Shown: positions 1 to 8,120 of the stretch, in pieces
Layout: every line of letters begins with the position of its first letter
How positions within the stretch are numbered: the stretch's first letter is position 1
Assembly (NCBI GenBank): GCA_030649165.1
Contig: JAUSGG010000217.1
Location: 1 to 40,686 of the forward strand
Reading direction: 5' to 3'
From: Armatimonadota bacterium
GTDB lineage: Bacteria > Armatimonadota > UBA5829 > JAUSEB01
DNA: 40,686 bases
Translations under genes and position numbers: made by a program
The notes under the pieces: model-generated
The model's input: the letters and a program-made list of their open reading frames with translations, nothing else
The model's database searches: none
What the model was told of the DNA's origin: nothing

Positions 1-141
1 CCTACTCGGGGACACGGGCTCGTTGTTTTCGTGCCGGAAAGGTATAGCTCCGCGTTCCCGAGTAGCCGCTCCGGCGGCGTATCGAGGGACAGCACAGCCT
101 ATGGCAGACTGTAGTGTTTTTAGACGTTTCGTGAATAATCC
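1..141 (+). repeat. Contig-terminal repeat, left copy
   Basis: Positions 4-141 match the reverse complement of 40549-40686 without gaps. I count 10 mismatches in 138, nine of them transitions, so about 93% identity. The outer 64 bp fold into a hairpin: 2-18 pair with 49-65 and several differences between copies keep the pairing. The inner edge ends in GTGAATAATCC, 3 bp from the stop of the HerA-like gene. Inference: one end of an insertion sequence or a large dispersed element at which the assembly stopped. No transposase is visible. Confidence 0.85.
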
Positions 142-144
142 AGG

Positions 145-2139
145 TTAGTCCGCGAACGGGTCCGTGGGGTCTGGCGAGCTGAGGCGGGTGAGACTGCCGG
201 GGCCGCCTTCGATCACCTGGAGCCTTGCTTTCTTGCGGATGGCGTTTATGAAGAAGGCCGCCGGGTCTTCGGGACGTTTCTGGAGAGTCAGGTTCATCGC
301 GCGAACAACTTCCTCCTCGTCGCCGCTCGCGGAGGCTATTGCGTCGCGTATTTGCACGCGCATCAGGTCACCGTCAATGCGCTGGAGGTTGCGCCACACC
401 GCTTCGTCGAGCTGCAGGTCGGCCGCGGGAGGGAACAGCTTAACGCCGTCCGGCCCGCGCAGGATATTCGGCCTGGGGAACTTGACGAAGACCGGCTGGT
501 TGAAGTGAGGGTGGCGCACCATAAGCTGTCCCTTGGAAAGCGTGGCCAGCTTCTCTTTGGTAGCAGCCGTCAGGATCTGATAGCCCGGCGTTGCCAGTTC
601 GTCCATATCCATCCGGCCGTACACGCAGCTCGCGCTGTTGCCCACGATGCGTTTGTGGACCTGCGAGCGGAACTGCTGCGCGGAGAACAGCACCATGCCC
701 AGGTATCGCCCGCGTTCGGAAATGTCGAGCAGGGTCTGCCTGAGGTACGTGTCCGGTCCGTCCGAGGGGGCGTACTTGTTCAACTCGTCCACCACGACGA
801 TTACGTGCTTCACACCCAGATCGCCCTTCTCCAGATGCTGCCGTAGACGGCTGACGATTCTGGTAAAGACCAAATCCTGGGCCTGCGGATCGACGTTGGC
901 GACGTCGACCACGTATACGTTCCGATCTTCAAATGCGCCCCACGGGAGATCGAAGGTCGTCTCGTCGCAACTGATCAGGCCGCGGTACCTCGTCGTGAGA
1001 TTGGAGAGGCGGTTGTAGACCTTACGAATGGTGGCGTAGTGATGCGTCTGCCACTGGTCTTTGTTAGTCACTTCCATATGCTTCATCACGGAATCGAACC
1101 AGCGGCTGAGGTCCTGGAAATTGCGCACGACGTGGGTTTCTTCGCCCACTTCGGAAGACTGGCTGATCACGCGCTGCTTGATATACTCGATCAGCGCGTC
1201 GGCTTTTGCGTCGATGTCGTCGCGGTTCAGAACGACGCCGGTGTGTTCGAGTATGTCCTCCAGTCCCCAGGAGAGCGGACGCACGCTGCCGGCCAGGTCG
1301 GGATGAGTGCGGAGGGTGTTCAGATTGACCCGGTCGGGCTTGAACGGCGCGAAATAGGTGACCTTCTCGAATGGCAGCGCGGGCACATCCATCAGCCGGT
1401 ACATCTCTCGGTCTCGCTCATCGAGGCCCTGGATTTCCAGATCGGCGTAAGATTGCGCGAGCGGGCTTTGAGGAGGAGCTTCCGCCGGATGGTCCAGAAA
1501 CAGAAGGTCCGAGCCCTTCACGTTGAAGCACACCACTGCGATGTCCTTCCTGAAGTGCGCGAATGTGCTGCTCAACACGAACTCAATCGAGCTGGTCTTA
1601 GTTGCGAGTCCGGAGACGCCGGTGATGTTCAAATGCGCCGCTTCCGGCCCGATCAGGAAGTCTGAGTCGAGATATACCGTCGAAAGCTGCTCGCCGTTTT
1701 GATAGAGACCGATGGGGATGCCGGTCTTTTCCTTGAAGCCGTCCATTCGGAGGGCCTTTGAAACGGCCAGGTCATCGGCGAGGAATACGGGTCCGACCGG
1801 CGCGGGCTGGAGCGGCTCTTCCGGTTCCACGCGGAGAACGGCGGCGGTATAAAGCCTCACCTCGGGTCGCACGGTGGCGGGTTCGGCCTGGGGATTGCCC
1901 TCCGCGCCGATGAAGTCGTGCAACGCGGAGCCGAGGTCGGTGTAGCTGAAGCCCTCCACTACGACGCCGTACACCTGTACGTTGTCCTGGATGATTGCCA
2001 CAAGGGTGCCGATTCCCACCGGCGAGTCGAGCGGCGTCCAGAAGTTGAAGCTGTATGCCGTGCTGGGCTTGGCCTCGGTGGCGACGACACGCCCGACCTG
2101 CGTCATCTCTCGCGTCGATGTATTCATCGGATCGTTCAA
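145..2139 (-). CDS. HerA-like ATPase (DNA translocase/helicase family)
   Basis: A 664-residue P-loop ATPase of the HerA/FtsK type, expected to act as a hexameric DNA pump beside the nuclease encoded just upstream. The N-terminal 110 residues look like the beta-barrel (HAS-barrel) typical of HerA. The P-loop is unusual: NITGVSGLATKTSS at 171-184 lacks the glycine-lysine pair of the classical Gx4GK[ST] motif. Walker B is clear (VIVVVDELN, 446-454), followed by a sensor-like stretch with SERGRYLG. The start is TTG at 2139: an AGGAGG box ends 8 nt before it, whereas the first ATG (2127) would be 20 nt away. It follows the NurA-like gene by 12 bp, so the two are probably cotranscribed. In archaea and some bacteria HerA-NurA resects DNA ends; a role in phage defence is also possible. 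Confidence 0.8.
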   Translation of the reverse strand: MNDPMNTSTREMTQVGRVVATEAKPSTAYSFNFWTPLDSPVGIGTLVAIIQDNVQVYGVVVEGFSYTDLGSALHDFIGAEGNPQAEPATVRPEVRLYTAAVLRVEPEEPLQPAPVGPVFLADDLAVSKALRMDGFKEKTGIPIGLYQNGEQLSTVYLDSDFLIGPEAAHLNITGVSGLATKTSSIEFVLSSTFAHFRKDIAVVCFNVKGSDLLFLDHPAEAPPQSPLAQSYADLEIQGLDERDREMYRLMDVPALPFEKVTYFAPFKPDRVNLNTLRTHPDLAGSVRPLSWGLEDILEHTGVVLNRDDIDAKADALIEYIKQRVISQSSEVGEETHVVRNFQDLSRWFDSVMKHMEVTNKDQWQTHHYATIRKVYNRLSNLTTRYRGLISCDETTFDLPWGAFEDRNVYVVDVANVDPQAQDLVFTRIVSRLRQHLEKGDLGVKHVIVVVDELNKYAPSDGPDTYLRQTLLDISERGRYLGMVLFSAQQFRSQVHKRIVGNSASCVYGRMDMDELATPGYQILTAATKEKLATLSKGQLMVRHPHFNQPVFVKFPRPNILRGPDGVKLFPPAADLQLDEAVWRNLQRIDGDLMRVQIRDAIASASGDEEEVVRAMNLTLQKRPEDPAAFFINAIRKKARLQVIEGGPGSLTRLSSPDPTDPFAD

Positions 2140-2151
2140 TGTGATTGCCTC

Positions 2152-3210
2152 CTAAATCCCTGAAAACGCGGCCTCGATCATTATGCGGGATGGGGCCAGG
2201 CTTCTCAAGTACTGCTCGCAGTCGCGTATCGGGTAGATCAGGCGGTCCCATCGCGAGTCCGGAAGTGAAATCGGGCTGCGCTCGGCCATAAGCCACCTCG
2301 ATATCTCGTCCGCCATTTCGAGCGTCCTGGGGACGGGCGGCGCCTCGATTCTGACAAGCCCGAAGTAGATGTCGCGTCCCGTGTTGGGGCGCAGGCGCAG
2401 ATACCAGGAATAGGCGCCGAGGCGCCCCGGTGTCCTGAATACGGGGCTGCGCTCACCCTCGGCCAGCGCCAGGACCTTCTTCTGCTCCTCGAACGGGAAA
2501 TACTGCGTGCGGTGACTCTTCACTATTCCTATCGCGTTCAGATCGCCGTCATTATCGACGTATTCCGTTAAGCTGCCATCTATGACCAGCCATCTGTCGT
2601 CGCTGGGCTTATGGTCCCGGATCCATTCCCGCGCAAGTTGCGCTTCCAAGCGCCCGCGCAGCTTCTCCACGGCCTGGTATCCCTTTTCCTGAACCGCCAT
2701 CGGATGGACGGCGGTGACTTTTGAGTGCTGTTCGCTGTCTATCACGGGCAATTGCGCCTCCCGAATCGATGAGGGCTCAACAAGTGAGAACGGGACAAAA
2801 AGGTGCTCCCTATCGTGCGTCGGGGTTATGCTCCAGGTACCCATCGAACGGCCGGCGTCTCGGCGCCGGATGACCGCGGACGTGTAGCCATACACGACCG
2901 GCAGCATCGACTCGAAATAGGGGACGCTCGTGCGTTCTATGCCGTCGAGGAAATCCGTGAAACGGCTCTCCGATGACTGGCCGACGGATATCCCCTCAAC
3001 CCTGTCCCTTTCGACCGGCTCGCCTTTGACCGTGGTTGGCTCCGAGGAAAGCGTTATGTGCCCGGAGGCTTCTCCATCCGGAAAGGGATGTCGGTTAACG
3101 CGAACAGATGGGTCGTGACTTCGGCTCTTGAGGTAATCCGCCAGCTTGCCGCCAAACAATCCCGCATCTCCTTGATTGAATAGAACAAATGATCGCTTTT
3201 GTCGTCTCAA
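2152..3210 (-). CDS. NurA-like nuclease
   Basis: A 352-residue protein with the spacing of acidic motifs seen in NurA 5'-3' nucleases: FLDGIERT (D89), LVIDGSL (D211) followed by GIVKSHRTQYF (228-238), and a C-terminal YPIRDCEQYLR near 330. NurA works with HerA to degrade the 5' strand at DNA ends, and the HerA-like gene lies 12 bp downstream, which strengthens the call. The first in-frame start is TTG at 3210. It sits immediately after a promoter -10 box, so the transcript may be leaderless. The ATG visible 7 nt upstream is in another frame. Sequence conservation with NurA is limited to these motifs, so the family assignment is likely rather than certain. Confidence 0.65.
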   Translation of the reverse strand: MRRQKRSFVLFNQGDAGLFGGKLADYLKSRSHDPSVRVNRHPFPDGEASGHITLSSEPTTVKGEPVERDRVEGISVGQSSESRFTDFLDGIERTSVPYFESMLPVVYGYTSAVIRRRDAGRSMGTWSITPTHDREHLFVPFSLVEPSSIREAQLPVIDSEQHSKVTAVHPMAVQEKGYQAVEKLRGRLEAQLAREWIRDHKPSDDRWLVIDGSLTEYVDNDGDLNAIGIVKSHRTQYFPFEEQKKVLALAEGERSPVFRTPGRLGAYSWYLRLRPNTGRDIYFGLVRIEAPPVPRTLEMADEISRWLMAERSPISLPDSRWDRLIYPIRDCEQYLRSLAPSRIMIEAAFSGI

Positions 3211-3215
3211 AGCTC

Positions 3216-3244
3216 ATCCTAGCGCCGGAAGGGCGACCTGTCAA
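3216..3244 (-). promoter_or_regulatory. Sigma70-type promoter of the nurA-herA pair
   Basis: On the minus strand TTGACA (3244-3239) is followed by a 17-bp spacer and TAGGAT (3221-3216). The predicted transcription start falls at about 3209, on the TTG start codon of the NurA-like gene. Confidence 0.65.
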
Positions 3245-3248
3245 TGAC

Positions 3249-3276
3249 GGTGAACGGTGAACAGTGAACAGTTTAG
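3249..3276 (+). repeat. Heptamer array GGTGAAC
   Basis: Four 7-bp units: GGTGAAC, GGTGAAC, AGTGAAC, AGTTTAG. The same family occurs in inverse orientation at 10724-10777, and one unit (AGTTCAC) occurs at 24758. This copy lies upstream of the divergent nurA and usp genes and does not touch a stop codon. Confidence 0.8.
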
Positions 3277-3371
3277 CGTTAGAGGGGCAGACGGACACTT
3301 CGTTTGTCTGGCTGGCGCGGCGGGGTAACAGGCTAATGGAATGGCTGCAAGCCATGTATTGGGAGGGGCGC

Positions 3372-3821
3372 GTGTATAAACATATTCTGGTCCCCCTGGA
3401 CAGTTCACCTTTGGCGGAGAAAGCTATTCCTCACGCTCAGCAGTTGGCGGAACTAACCGGGGCGCGCATAACACTGATGTCGTGTGTCGAGCCGTACGTA
3501 ATCACCATGCCGATGGTCCCTGCTCCCGTTCCGGCGTACGAGATAGACACGGATATGGAAGCTCTCGTGGCCGACCGGGAAGAGTATCTCGAAGTGGTCC
3601 GCGACGCGCTCGCTGCCAAGCCGCTCAACGTGGACGTGGTCGTGCTCCGGGGCCGGCCCGCGGACGAAATCCTGCGATTTGTCGAGGGAAATGAGGTGGA
3701 CCTGATAGTTATGACCACACACGGACGATCGGGGTTGAGCAGGTTCATATACGGCAGCGTCGCGGAGCGTGTGCTGCACGGCGCAAAGGTTCCGGCGCTG
3801 TTGATCAGGATAACGGAGTAG
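3372..3821 (+). CDS. Universal stress protein (UspA family)
   Basis: A single Usp domain of 149 residues, the usual length. It begins MYKHILVPLDSSPLAEKAIPHA and ends with the nucleotide-binding segment TTHGRSGLSRFIYGS. That segment keeps the G-9x-GS part of the ATP-binding motif of MJ0577-type proteins, with threonine in place of the first glycine. I chose GTG at 3372 because GGGAGGGG lies 3-10 bp before it. The open frame continues upstream to 3264, but that segment has no Usp homology. These cytoplasmic proteins bind ATP or AMP and support survival under stress. The gene is divergent from nurA and convergent with the small gene at 3965. Confidence 0.9.
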   Translation: MYKHILVPLDSSPLAEKAIPHAQQLAELTGARITLMSCVEPYVITMPMVPAPVPAYEIDTDMEALVADREEYLEVVRDALAAKPLNVDVVVLRGRPADEILRFVEGNEVDLIVMTTHGRSGLSRFIYGSVAERVLHGAKVPALLIRITE

Positions 3822-3857
3822 GACCGGCTGGCAGGGACCGGATAAAGTCCAACCACT

Positions 3858-3930
3858 TCAACCCTCACCCCAGCCCTCTCCCTTCCAGGGAGAGGGAGTC
3901 CCCCCTCCTCTTAGGAGGGGTTAGGGGGAG
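3858..3930. repeat. CTCACCCC-type repeat with two hairpins, possible bidirectional terminator
   Basis: Holds a perfect 10-bp stem with a 3-nt loop (3874-3883 with 3887-3896) and a second 8-bp stem (3902-3909 with 3913-3920). It lies between two convergent genes, so it could end transcription from both sides, although no T tract follows. Related repeats lie at 12800-12840, 15022-15062 and 32394-32424. Confidence 0.6.
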
Positions 3931-3964
3931 GTCAATGCGCTGCCTCGACTTTACACGGAGGCTT

Positions 3965-4291
3965 CTACACGACTATCCGCACGTCCGGCCACTGTTCGCG
4001 TACAGACGCCTCTTCGCTTGCGGGCAAATCGAGGAGGATCAGCATCGTTTTGTTCTCTCCGGGGCGGTCTTTCAGGTTTGCCAGCACATCCCTGGTCCTC
4101 TTTTCCGTGATCGCGGCATCCGGGATGATGACTTCGGGCGCTAGTTCGCGCTCCTCCGCCAGCATGTTCGGAACGTCGGTGACCAGCTTCGTGTTCAGTC
4201 CGCGCCGCTCAAACGACCAGCACATCCTGAGCGCGTAACGTCTGTATTCTTTTCTCACGGCGATTAACACCGTTCTGCGAGTTGTTGTCAT
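3965..4291 (-). CDS. Hypothetical small protein, receiver-like fold possible
   Basis: A 108-residue soluble protein I do not recognise. Alternating hydrophobic strands and charged helices are visible: RTVLIAV at 6-12, TKLVTDV, EVIIPDA, TMLILLD. The order is reminiscent of a response-regulator receiver or other flavodoxin-like fold, but there is no phosphoacceptor aspartate in the expected context. The ATG at 4291 lacks a good Shine-Dalgarno sequence. It is convergent with the stress protein and divergent from the FecCD permease. The function is unknown, and an atypical receiver domain is only a suggestion. Confidence 0.6.
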   Translation of the reverse strand: MTTTRRTVLIAVRKEYRRYALRMCWSFERRGLNTKLVTDVPNMLAEERELAPEVIIPDAAITEKRTRDVLANLKDRPGENKTMLILLDLPASEEASVREQWPDVRIVV

Positions 4292-4355
4292 ATCAGACTG
4301 ATCGGACTGATGGGATCAATCCGCTCCACATGTCGCAAAAGCCCTACCGTTACTA

Positions 4356-4361
4356 TATAAT
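4356..4361 (+). promoter_or_regulatory. -10 box just before the FecCD permease start
   Basis: A perfect TATAAT ends 6 bp before the GTG at 4368. No good -35 element is present. If used, transcription would start at the first codon and the message would be leaderless. Confidence 0.45.
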
Positions 4362-4367
4362 AGCCTC

Positions 4368-5438
4368 GTGCGCACAATGGTCAACCCCGGACGTGATAAT
4401 CAGCTCAGACTGCCGCCCGTACTGCCGCGGCTTGCGGCGGCCGTGCTGTTGCTCACGGCGCTGCTACTTCTGGTTAGCCTGATAAGCCTGAGCGTGGGTC
4501 AGGCAAACATTCCGTTGAGCTTGACGCTGCATTCAGCGGCGGTCAAGCTGCATCTTGCTTCGCCCGGAGCTTATCCGATCCTCGATTCAACGGACGCGAT
4601 ACTTTGGGATATGCGCCTGCCGCGAGTGGTTCTGGCCGCGCTCGTGGGTATGCTTCTCGCGGTCGCGGGTGTCGCGCTCCAGGGACTGCTCCTGAACCCG
4701 CTCGCCGATCCGTACACCGTCGGCGTTTCTTCGGGCGCGGCGCTGGGGGCGTCGGCCGCGGTCGTTCTGGGCCTCGGGCGGCTGGCGCACGGGTACGGTG
4801 TGCCCCTCATGGCGTTCGCGGCGGCAATCGGCGCGATGGCGCTCGTTTATTCACTCGCGCGCTACCGCGGGCGGCTGGCGATGCACTCGTTTCTCCTGGC
4901 CGGGGTCGTGGTAGGAAGCTTCCTGTGGGCGCTCCTCACATTCATAATAACGCTCGCTGGACAGGACCTGAGCGTGATCATCTACTGGCTGCTGGGCAGT
5001 TTTCAGGCGCCTGACCCGTGGGGTTACGTGAAGCTCGCGCTGCCGGTTGGGGCAATCGCCCTCGTAACGCTTTACGCCTTCGCGCGCGACCTCAACATAT
5101 TCGCGCTTGGTGAGGAAACGGCCCACCACCTGGGCGTGCGCACGGAGAGCCTGAAGACTATTATAATCACCGTGACTTCGCTCGCCACGGCCGCCGCGGT
5201 TTCCGTGAGTGGGATTATCGGATTCGTGGGATTGATAGCCCCGCACATGGCCAGGCGCTTGTTTGGCCCGGACCATCGGGTTCTGATGCCGTCAGCCGCC
5301 CTTCTGGGGGCAATACTGCTGGTCGCCGCGGACGCCGTCGCCCGCAATGTCGTGCGCGGCGGCGAGCTGCCGGTCGGGGTAATAACCTCGCTCCTGGGCG
5401 CGCCTTTCTTCTGCTATTTGCTGAGGAAGGGAAGATAG
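4368..5438 (+). CDS. FecCD/BtuC-family ABC importer permease
   Basis: A 356-residue integral membrane protein of the iron-siderophore/cobalamin uptake family. It shows about ten hydrophobic segments from residue 20 on. Family signatures are RLPRVVLAALVGMLLAVAG (about 83-101), NPLADPYTVGVSSGAALGA, and the cytoplasmic-loop segment GFVGLIAPHMARRLFG (about 289-304) that contacts the ATPase. It should form a dimer that receives substrate from a periplasmic binding protein, but no binding protein or ATPase gene lies nearby, so it is an orphan here. The GTG at 4368 fits the leaderless pattern; ATG at 4377 is the alternative. Its TAG stop is the first three bases of an 8-bp tandem array. Whether the substrate is heme, siderophore or B12 cannot be told. 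Confidence 0.88.
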   Translation: MRTMVNPGRDNQLRLPPVLPRLAAAVLLLTALLLLVSLISLSVGQANIPLSLTLHSAAVKLHLASPGAYPILDSTDAILWDMRLPRVVLAALVGMLLAVAGVALQGLLLNPLADPYTVGVSSGAALGASAAVVLGLGRLAHGYGVPLMAFAAAIGAMALVYSLARYRGRLAMHSFLLAGVVVGSFLWALLTFIITLAGQDLSVIIYWLLGSFQAPDPWGYVKLALPVGAIALVTLYAFARDLNIFALGEETAHHLGVRTESLKTIIITVTSLATAAAVSVSGIIGFVGLIAPHMARRLFGPDHRVLMPSAALLGAILLVAADAVARNVVRGGELPVGVITSLLGAPFFCYLLRKGR

Positions 5439-5491
5439 GGTTATAGGGTTCCAGGGTTCCAAGGTTCTAAGGTTCTAAGGTTCTAAGGGTT
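5436..5491 (+). repeat. Octamer array joining two convergent stop codons
   Basis: Seven 8-bp units in perfect register: TAGGGTTA, TAGGGTTC, CAGGGTTC, CAAGGTTC, TAAGGTTC, TAAGGTTC, TAAGGGTT. The first triplet is the stop of the FecCD permease. On the minus strand the array encodes the last residues (TLRTLEP) and the TAG stop of the phosphodiesterase. Same family as 8073-8120 and 31435-31490. Confidence 0.95.
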
Positions 5492-6210
5492 TGGAGCAAG
5501 ACGTCGGGGCGGTTGGTGGTAATGCCGTCAACTCCGAGTTCGGCGAAATGTTTTGCCTCCTCCAGCGAGTCGATAGTCCAGACGTACAGCCGCAGGCCGG
5601 CGGCTTTGACCTCCCGCGCGAAATCCGCGTCAATGCTCTCGTTTGCTTCCAAGTCCAGTCCGTCAAGTCCCGCGCGCCGGGCTTCTTCGATCAAGTCTCG
5701 AATTGTCGGAGTCCCGTTTCCGCCAGAGCCTGAAAGAAAACAGGCGCTGCACTCCGGAAGGAAACGTTTGGCCTCCGTCACGGCCCGCGGCGAGAAGCTT
5801 ATTATGGCGATTTGATCGAGCCGCTTGTCGGATGCTCGCACCACCCTGTCGAGTTCAGAGACAATCTCGGGGCCGCCCTTGAGCTCGATGAACATCCTCT
5901 TGCCGTCGGGGATCGTGTCGAGCGCCTCTTCGAGCGTCGGGACCTTTTGTCCGGCCCATTCAGCGCCTTTCCACGAGCCTGCGTCGTGAGCGCGGATTTC
6001 GGAAAGGGTCTGATCGGAGATGAGGCCGGCCGCGCCGGTGGTTCGCGGAGTGTCGTCGTCGTGCATCACGACCAGACGGGCGTCCTTTGTCAGATGGACG
6101 TCGATTTCGACCGCATCCGCGCCCATCCGCCAGGCGAGGTCGATCGATGCGAGCGTGTTCTCCGGCGCGACGTGCGAAGCCCCTCGGTGGGCAATGATCT
6201 CAAGAGCCAC
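5467..6210 (-). CDS. Glycerophosphodiester phosphodiesterase
   Basis: A 247-residue GDPD-family TIM barrel that hydrolyses glycerophosphodiesters to glycerol 3-phosphate and an alcohol. The catalytic and metal residues are all in place: HRGA (8-11), PENT, EIDVHLTKD and VVMHDDD near the N-terminus, ELKGG in the middle and WTIDSLEEA near the end. It has no signal peptide, so it is probably cytoplasmic and close to the UgpQ type. The start is GTG at 6210 with GGAGG 5 bp upstream. The final seven codons and the stop are made of the 8-bp repeat array, so the natural C-terminus has probably been replaced or extended by it. DsbD lies upstream on the same strand, separated by a palindromic repeat. 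Confidence 0.93.
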   Translation of the reverse strand: MALEIIAHRGASHVAPENTLASIDLAWRMGADAVEIDVHLTKDARLVVMHDDDTPRTTGAAGLISDQTLSEIRAHDAGSWKGAEWAGQKVPTLEEALDTIPDGKRMFIELKGGPEIVSELDRVVRASDKRLDQIAIISFSPRAVTEAKRFLPECSACFLSGSGGNGTPTIRDLIEEARRAGLDGLDLEANESIDADFAREVKAAGLRLYVWTIDSLEEAKHFAELGVDGITTNRPDVLLQTLRTLEP

Positions 6211-6232
6211 GACGACCTCCAGCGGACAGTCT

Positions 6233-6310
6233 AATCACGAAAGTACGAAAATACGAAAATACGAAATGGGGTGTCTGATTTCGTGCTTTCGCCGTTTCGT
6301 GTCTTCGTGA
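6233..6310. repeat. CGAAAATA octamer repeat forming a long palindrome
   Basis: Starts ATCACGAA, AGTACGAA, AATACGAA, AATACGAA, then after a short spacer the inverse units TTTCGTGC, TTTCGCCG, TTTCGTGT, CTTCGTGA. The two arms can pair over about 30 bp. It lies between dsbD and the phosphodiesterase gene, and a half-copy is at 36621-36655. Repeats of this wording are widespread in environmental genomes. Confidence 0.8.
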
Positions 6311-6324
6311 TAAAAGTTCAATCT

Positions 6325-8097
6325 CTAATGTACCGCGGACATACGGTCCAGGAATTCCTTAGGTGGGACAAATCCGACGACCCTTCTGGCCCGGACCTCT
6401 TGCCCAGCGGAGTCGATGAAAATGACCGTCGGCAAACCTCTCACATCGAAGCGCTTGACCAGCGCGTCGGTTTCCGGCGATCTCCTGGTCAGATCGGCGC
6501 GGAGACGCGCGAATAGACAGCTTTGCTGAACAACCGTCGGATCGGTAAACGTCTTATCGTCCAGTTCCTTGCACGCGCCGCACCACTTTGCGGTGAAATC
6601 GATGATGACCGGCCTGCCGTCCGCGGCGGCCTTTTCGAGGGACTGAGGAGTATATGCCGTCCACCCTACATGCTGCCGCGGCGCGTGCGGAGCGAGGAAC
6701 CACAGCGCCGCGAGCCCGACTGCTATTCCAAGAACGGGGCGGGCAAACACCGAGGCGCGGCCCACGGCAAGAGACGACTTGAACGCCGTGAGGTATACCG
6801 CGACCACCAACAGGAACACGGGCAGAACAAACCGCTGAGCCTGCAACGGGAGCAGGAATTGGATGAAATAGGCAGCCGCGCCGAGCAGAACCAGGCCGGA
6901 TAGCTTCTTGACGCTCACCATCCACATTCCCGCCTGTGGCAGACGGCTGATCGCTCCGGAGAACATCGCCAGGATCAGGAACGGCAGCCCAAGGCCGAGC
7001 GCCAGACTGAAGAATATCCAGAAACCAAGCACGGCGTTCCCCAATTGGGTCACCCATACGGCCACCCCGACCACGGCAGGTCCGATGCACGGGGACGCGA
7101 CTACACCGAGCATCAGTCCCATCAGCAACGCGCCGAACGCTCCGCTTTTGGCGCCGGTACGGTTCATAATGAAAGCCGGCGGCTGAATGTCGTACATACC
7201 GAACATCCCCAGCGCCAGTGCCACAAAGACGGCTGCGACGAGACCGACGACGTAAGGATTCTGAAACGCGGCGCCTACAATAGTCCCGAATGACGCGGCA
7301 AGGACTCCGAGCGCCGAGTACGTTATCGCCATTCCGATTACGTACAGCAGCGCCAGAGTGAAAAGCTTCTCTTTTCGGCCTTCCGATTGTCCTGCGAAGA
7401 AGCCGATGGTTACCGGGATCATCGGGTATACGCACGGCGTCAGGCACAACGTCAGTCCGAGCAGGAAACTGATCAGAGCGGCGATCAGGGGGTTGCTCCT
7501 CTTCAGAGCGCCCAGCAGCTTGCCGGCCATTCCCTGCGCCTCGACGCCCGGCTCGGGCTCGACTTCGCAGAAGACCGCGCCGTTGGCCGGTTTGGCCGTG
7601 CCCGCGGGGGCTACGCGAGTGGATATCCTGGTCGCGGCCTCTCCCGGCGGGTAGCAGGCGTTATCGTCGCAGGCTTGATACGTAAGCGATACTCTCAGAG
7701 TCCGCGGTCCCACCTTTGCGTTCTTCGCCACCTCGCCCGGAACGATGATCTTGAACCTGCCTTCGTACACGGGAATTGGCGTCTCGGTAAAGGCGAACTT
7801 CTTCTTGACCGGCGGCGGGAATTCGGGGCGACCGAGCTTCACACCGGGTCCCGCGCTGATGCTTAGAACAGGGGGAATAACGGCCGTGTCGGAACTGGGG
7901 GCGTTTACGTGTAGTCCCGGTCTAACCTCAGCGACTACCGCGGCTTTGAACTTGGAGCCGGCTGCCAGCTTATCGACCGAAAGCGCCGCGGTGATCTTGA
8001 CAAGGTCTGAGGAGGGCGCCATCTGCGCGCGCGCCGAACTCGCCGTCGCCAGCGTGACGAGAATTGCGATAATAGGTTTGTAGGTTCTTAGGTTCAT
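6325..8097 (-). CDS. dsbD: Thiol:disulfide interchange protein DsbD
   Basis: A 590-residue protein with the complete three-part DsbD layout. A signal peptide (1-24) leads to a periplasmic alpha domain with the redox pair C143/C148 (ACDDNACYPPGE). The membrane domain has cysteines in TPCVYP (C222) and ASPCIGP (C337). A C-terminal thioredoxin domain carries FTAKWCGACK (C506, C509). It passes electrons from cytoplasmic thioredoxin to periplasmic thiols, for protein repair or cytochrome c maturation; no other ccm or dsb gene is nearby. The start codon and the first eight residues are encoded by an octamer repeat array (8073-8120), and no Shine-Dalgarno sequence precedes the ATG. A TATAAT -10 box (8152-8147) lies about 50 bp upstream without a good -35. 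Confidence 0.96.
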   Translation of the reverse strand: MNLRTYKPIIAILVTLATASSARAQMAPSSDLVKITAALSVDKLAAGSKFKAAVVAEVRPGLHVNAPSSDTAVIPPVLSISAGPGVKLGRPEFPPPVKKKFAFTETPIPVYEGRFKIIVPGEVAKNAKVGPRTLRVSLTYQACDDNACYPPGEAATRISTRVAPAGTAKPANGAVFCEVEPEPGVEAQGMAGKLLGALKRSNPLIAALISFLLGLTLCLTPCVYPMIPVTIGFFAGQSEGRKEKLFTLALLYVIGMAITYSALGVLAASFGTIVGAAFQNPYVVGLVAAVFVALALGMFGMYDIQPPAFIMNRTGAKSGAFGALLMGLMLGVVASPCIGPAVVGVAVWVTQLGNAVLGFWIFFSLALGLGLPFLILAMFSGAISRLPQAGMWMVSVKKLSGLVLLGAAAYFIQFLLPLQAQRFVLPVFLLVVAVYLTAFKSSLAVGRASVFARPVLGIAVGLAALWFLAPHAPRQHVGWTAYTPQSLEKAAADGRPVIIDFTAKWCGACKELDDKTFTDPTVVQQSCLFARLRADLTRRSPETDALVKRFDVRGLPTVIFIDSAGQEVRARRVVGFVPPKEFLDRMSAVH

Positions 8098-8120
8098 AGG
8101 TTCTTAGGGTTCCAGGGTTC
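8073..8120 (+). repeat. Octamer array running through the dsbD start codon
   Basis: Six 8-bp units: TAGGTTTG, TAGGTTCT, TAGGTTCA, TAGGTTCT, TAGGGTTC, CAGGGTTC, then a degenerate TAAGGGTT. The dsbD ATG (8097-8095) is formed by a variant unit, and the array continues into the coding sequence for residues 2-8. Confidence 0.93.

Noticed and set aside
4292-4367. Cobalamin riboswitch before the FecCD permease
   Set aside because: Only 76 bp lie between the two genes, too little for the class, and no B12-box is seen.
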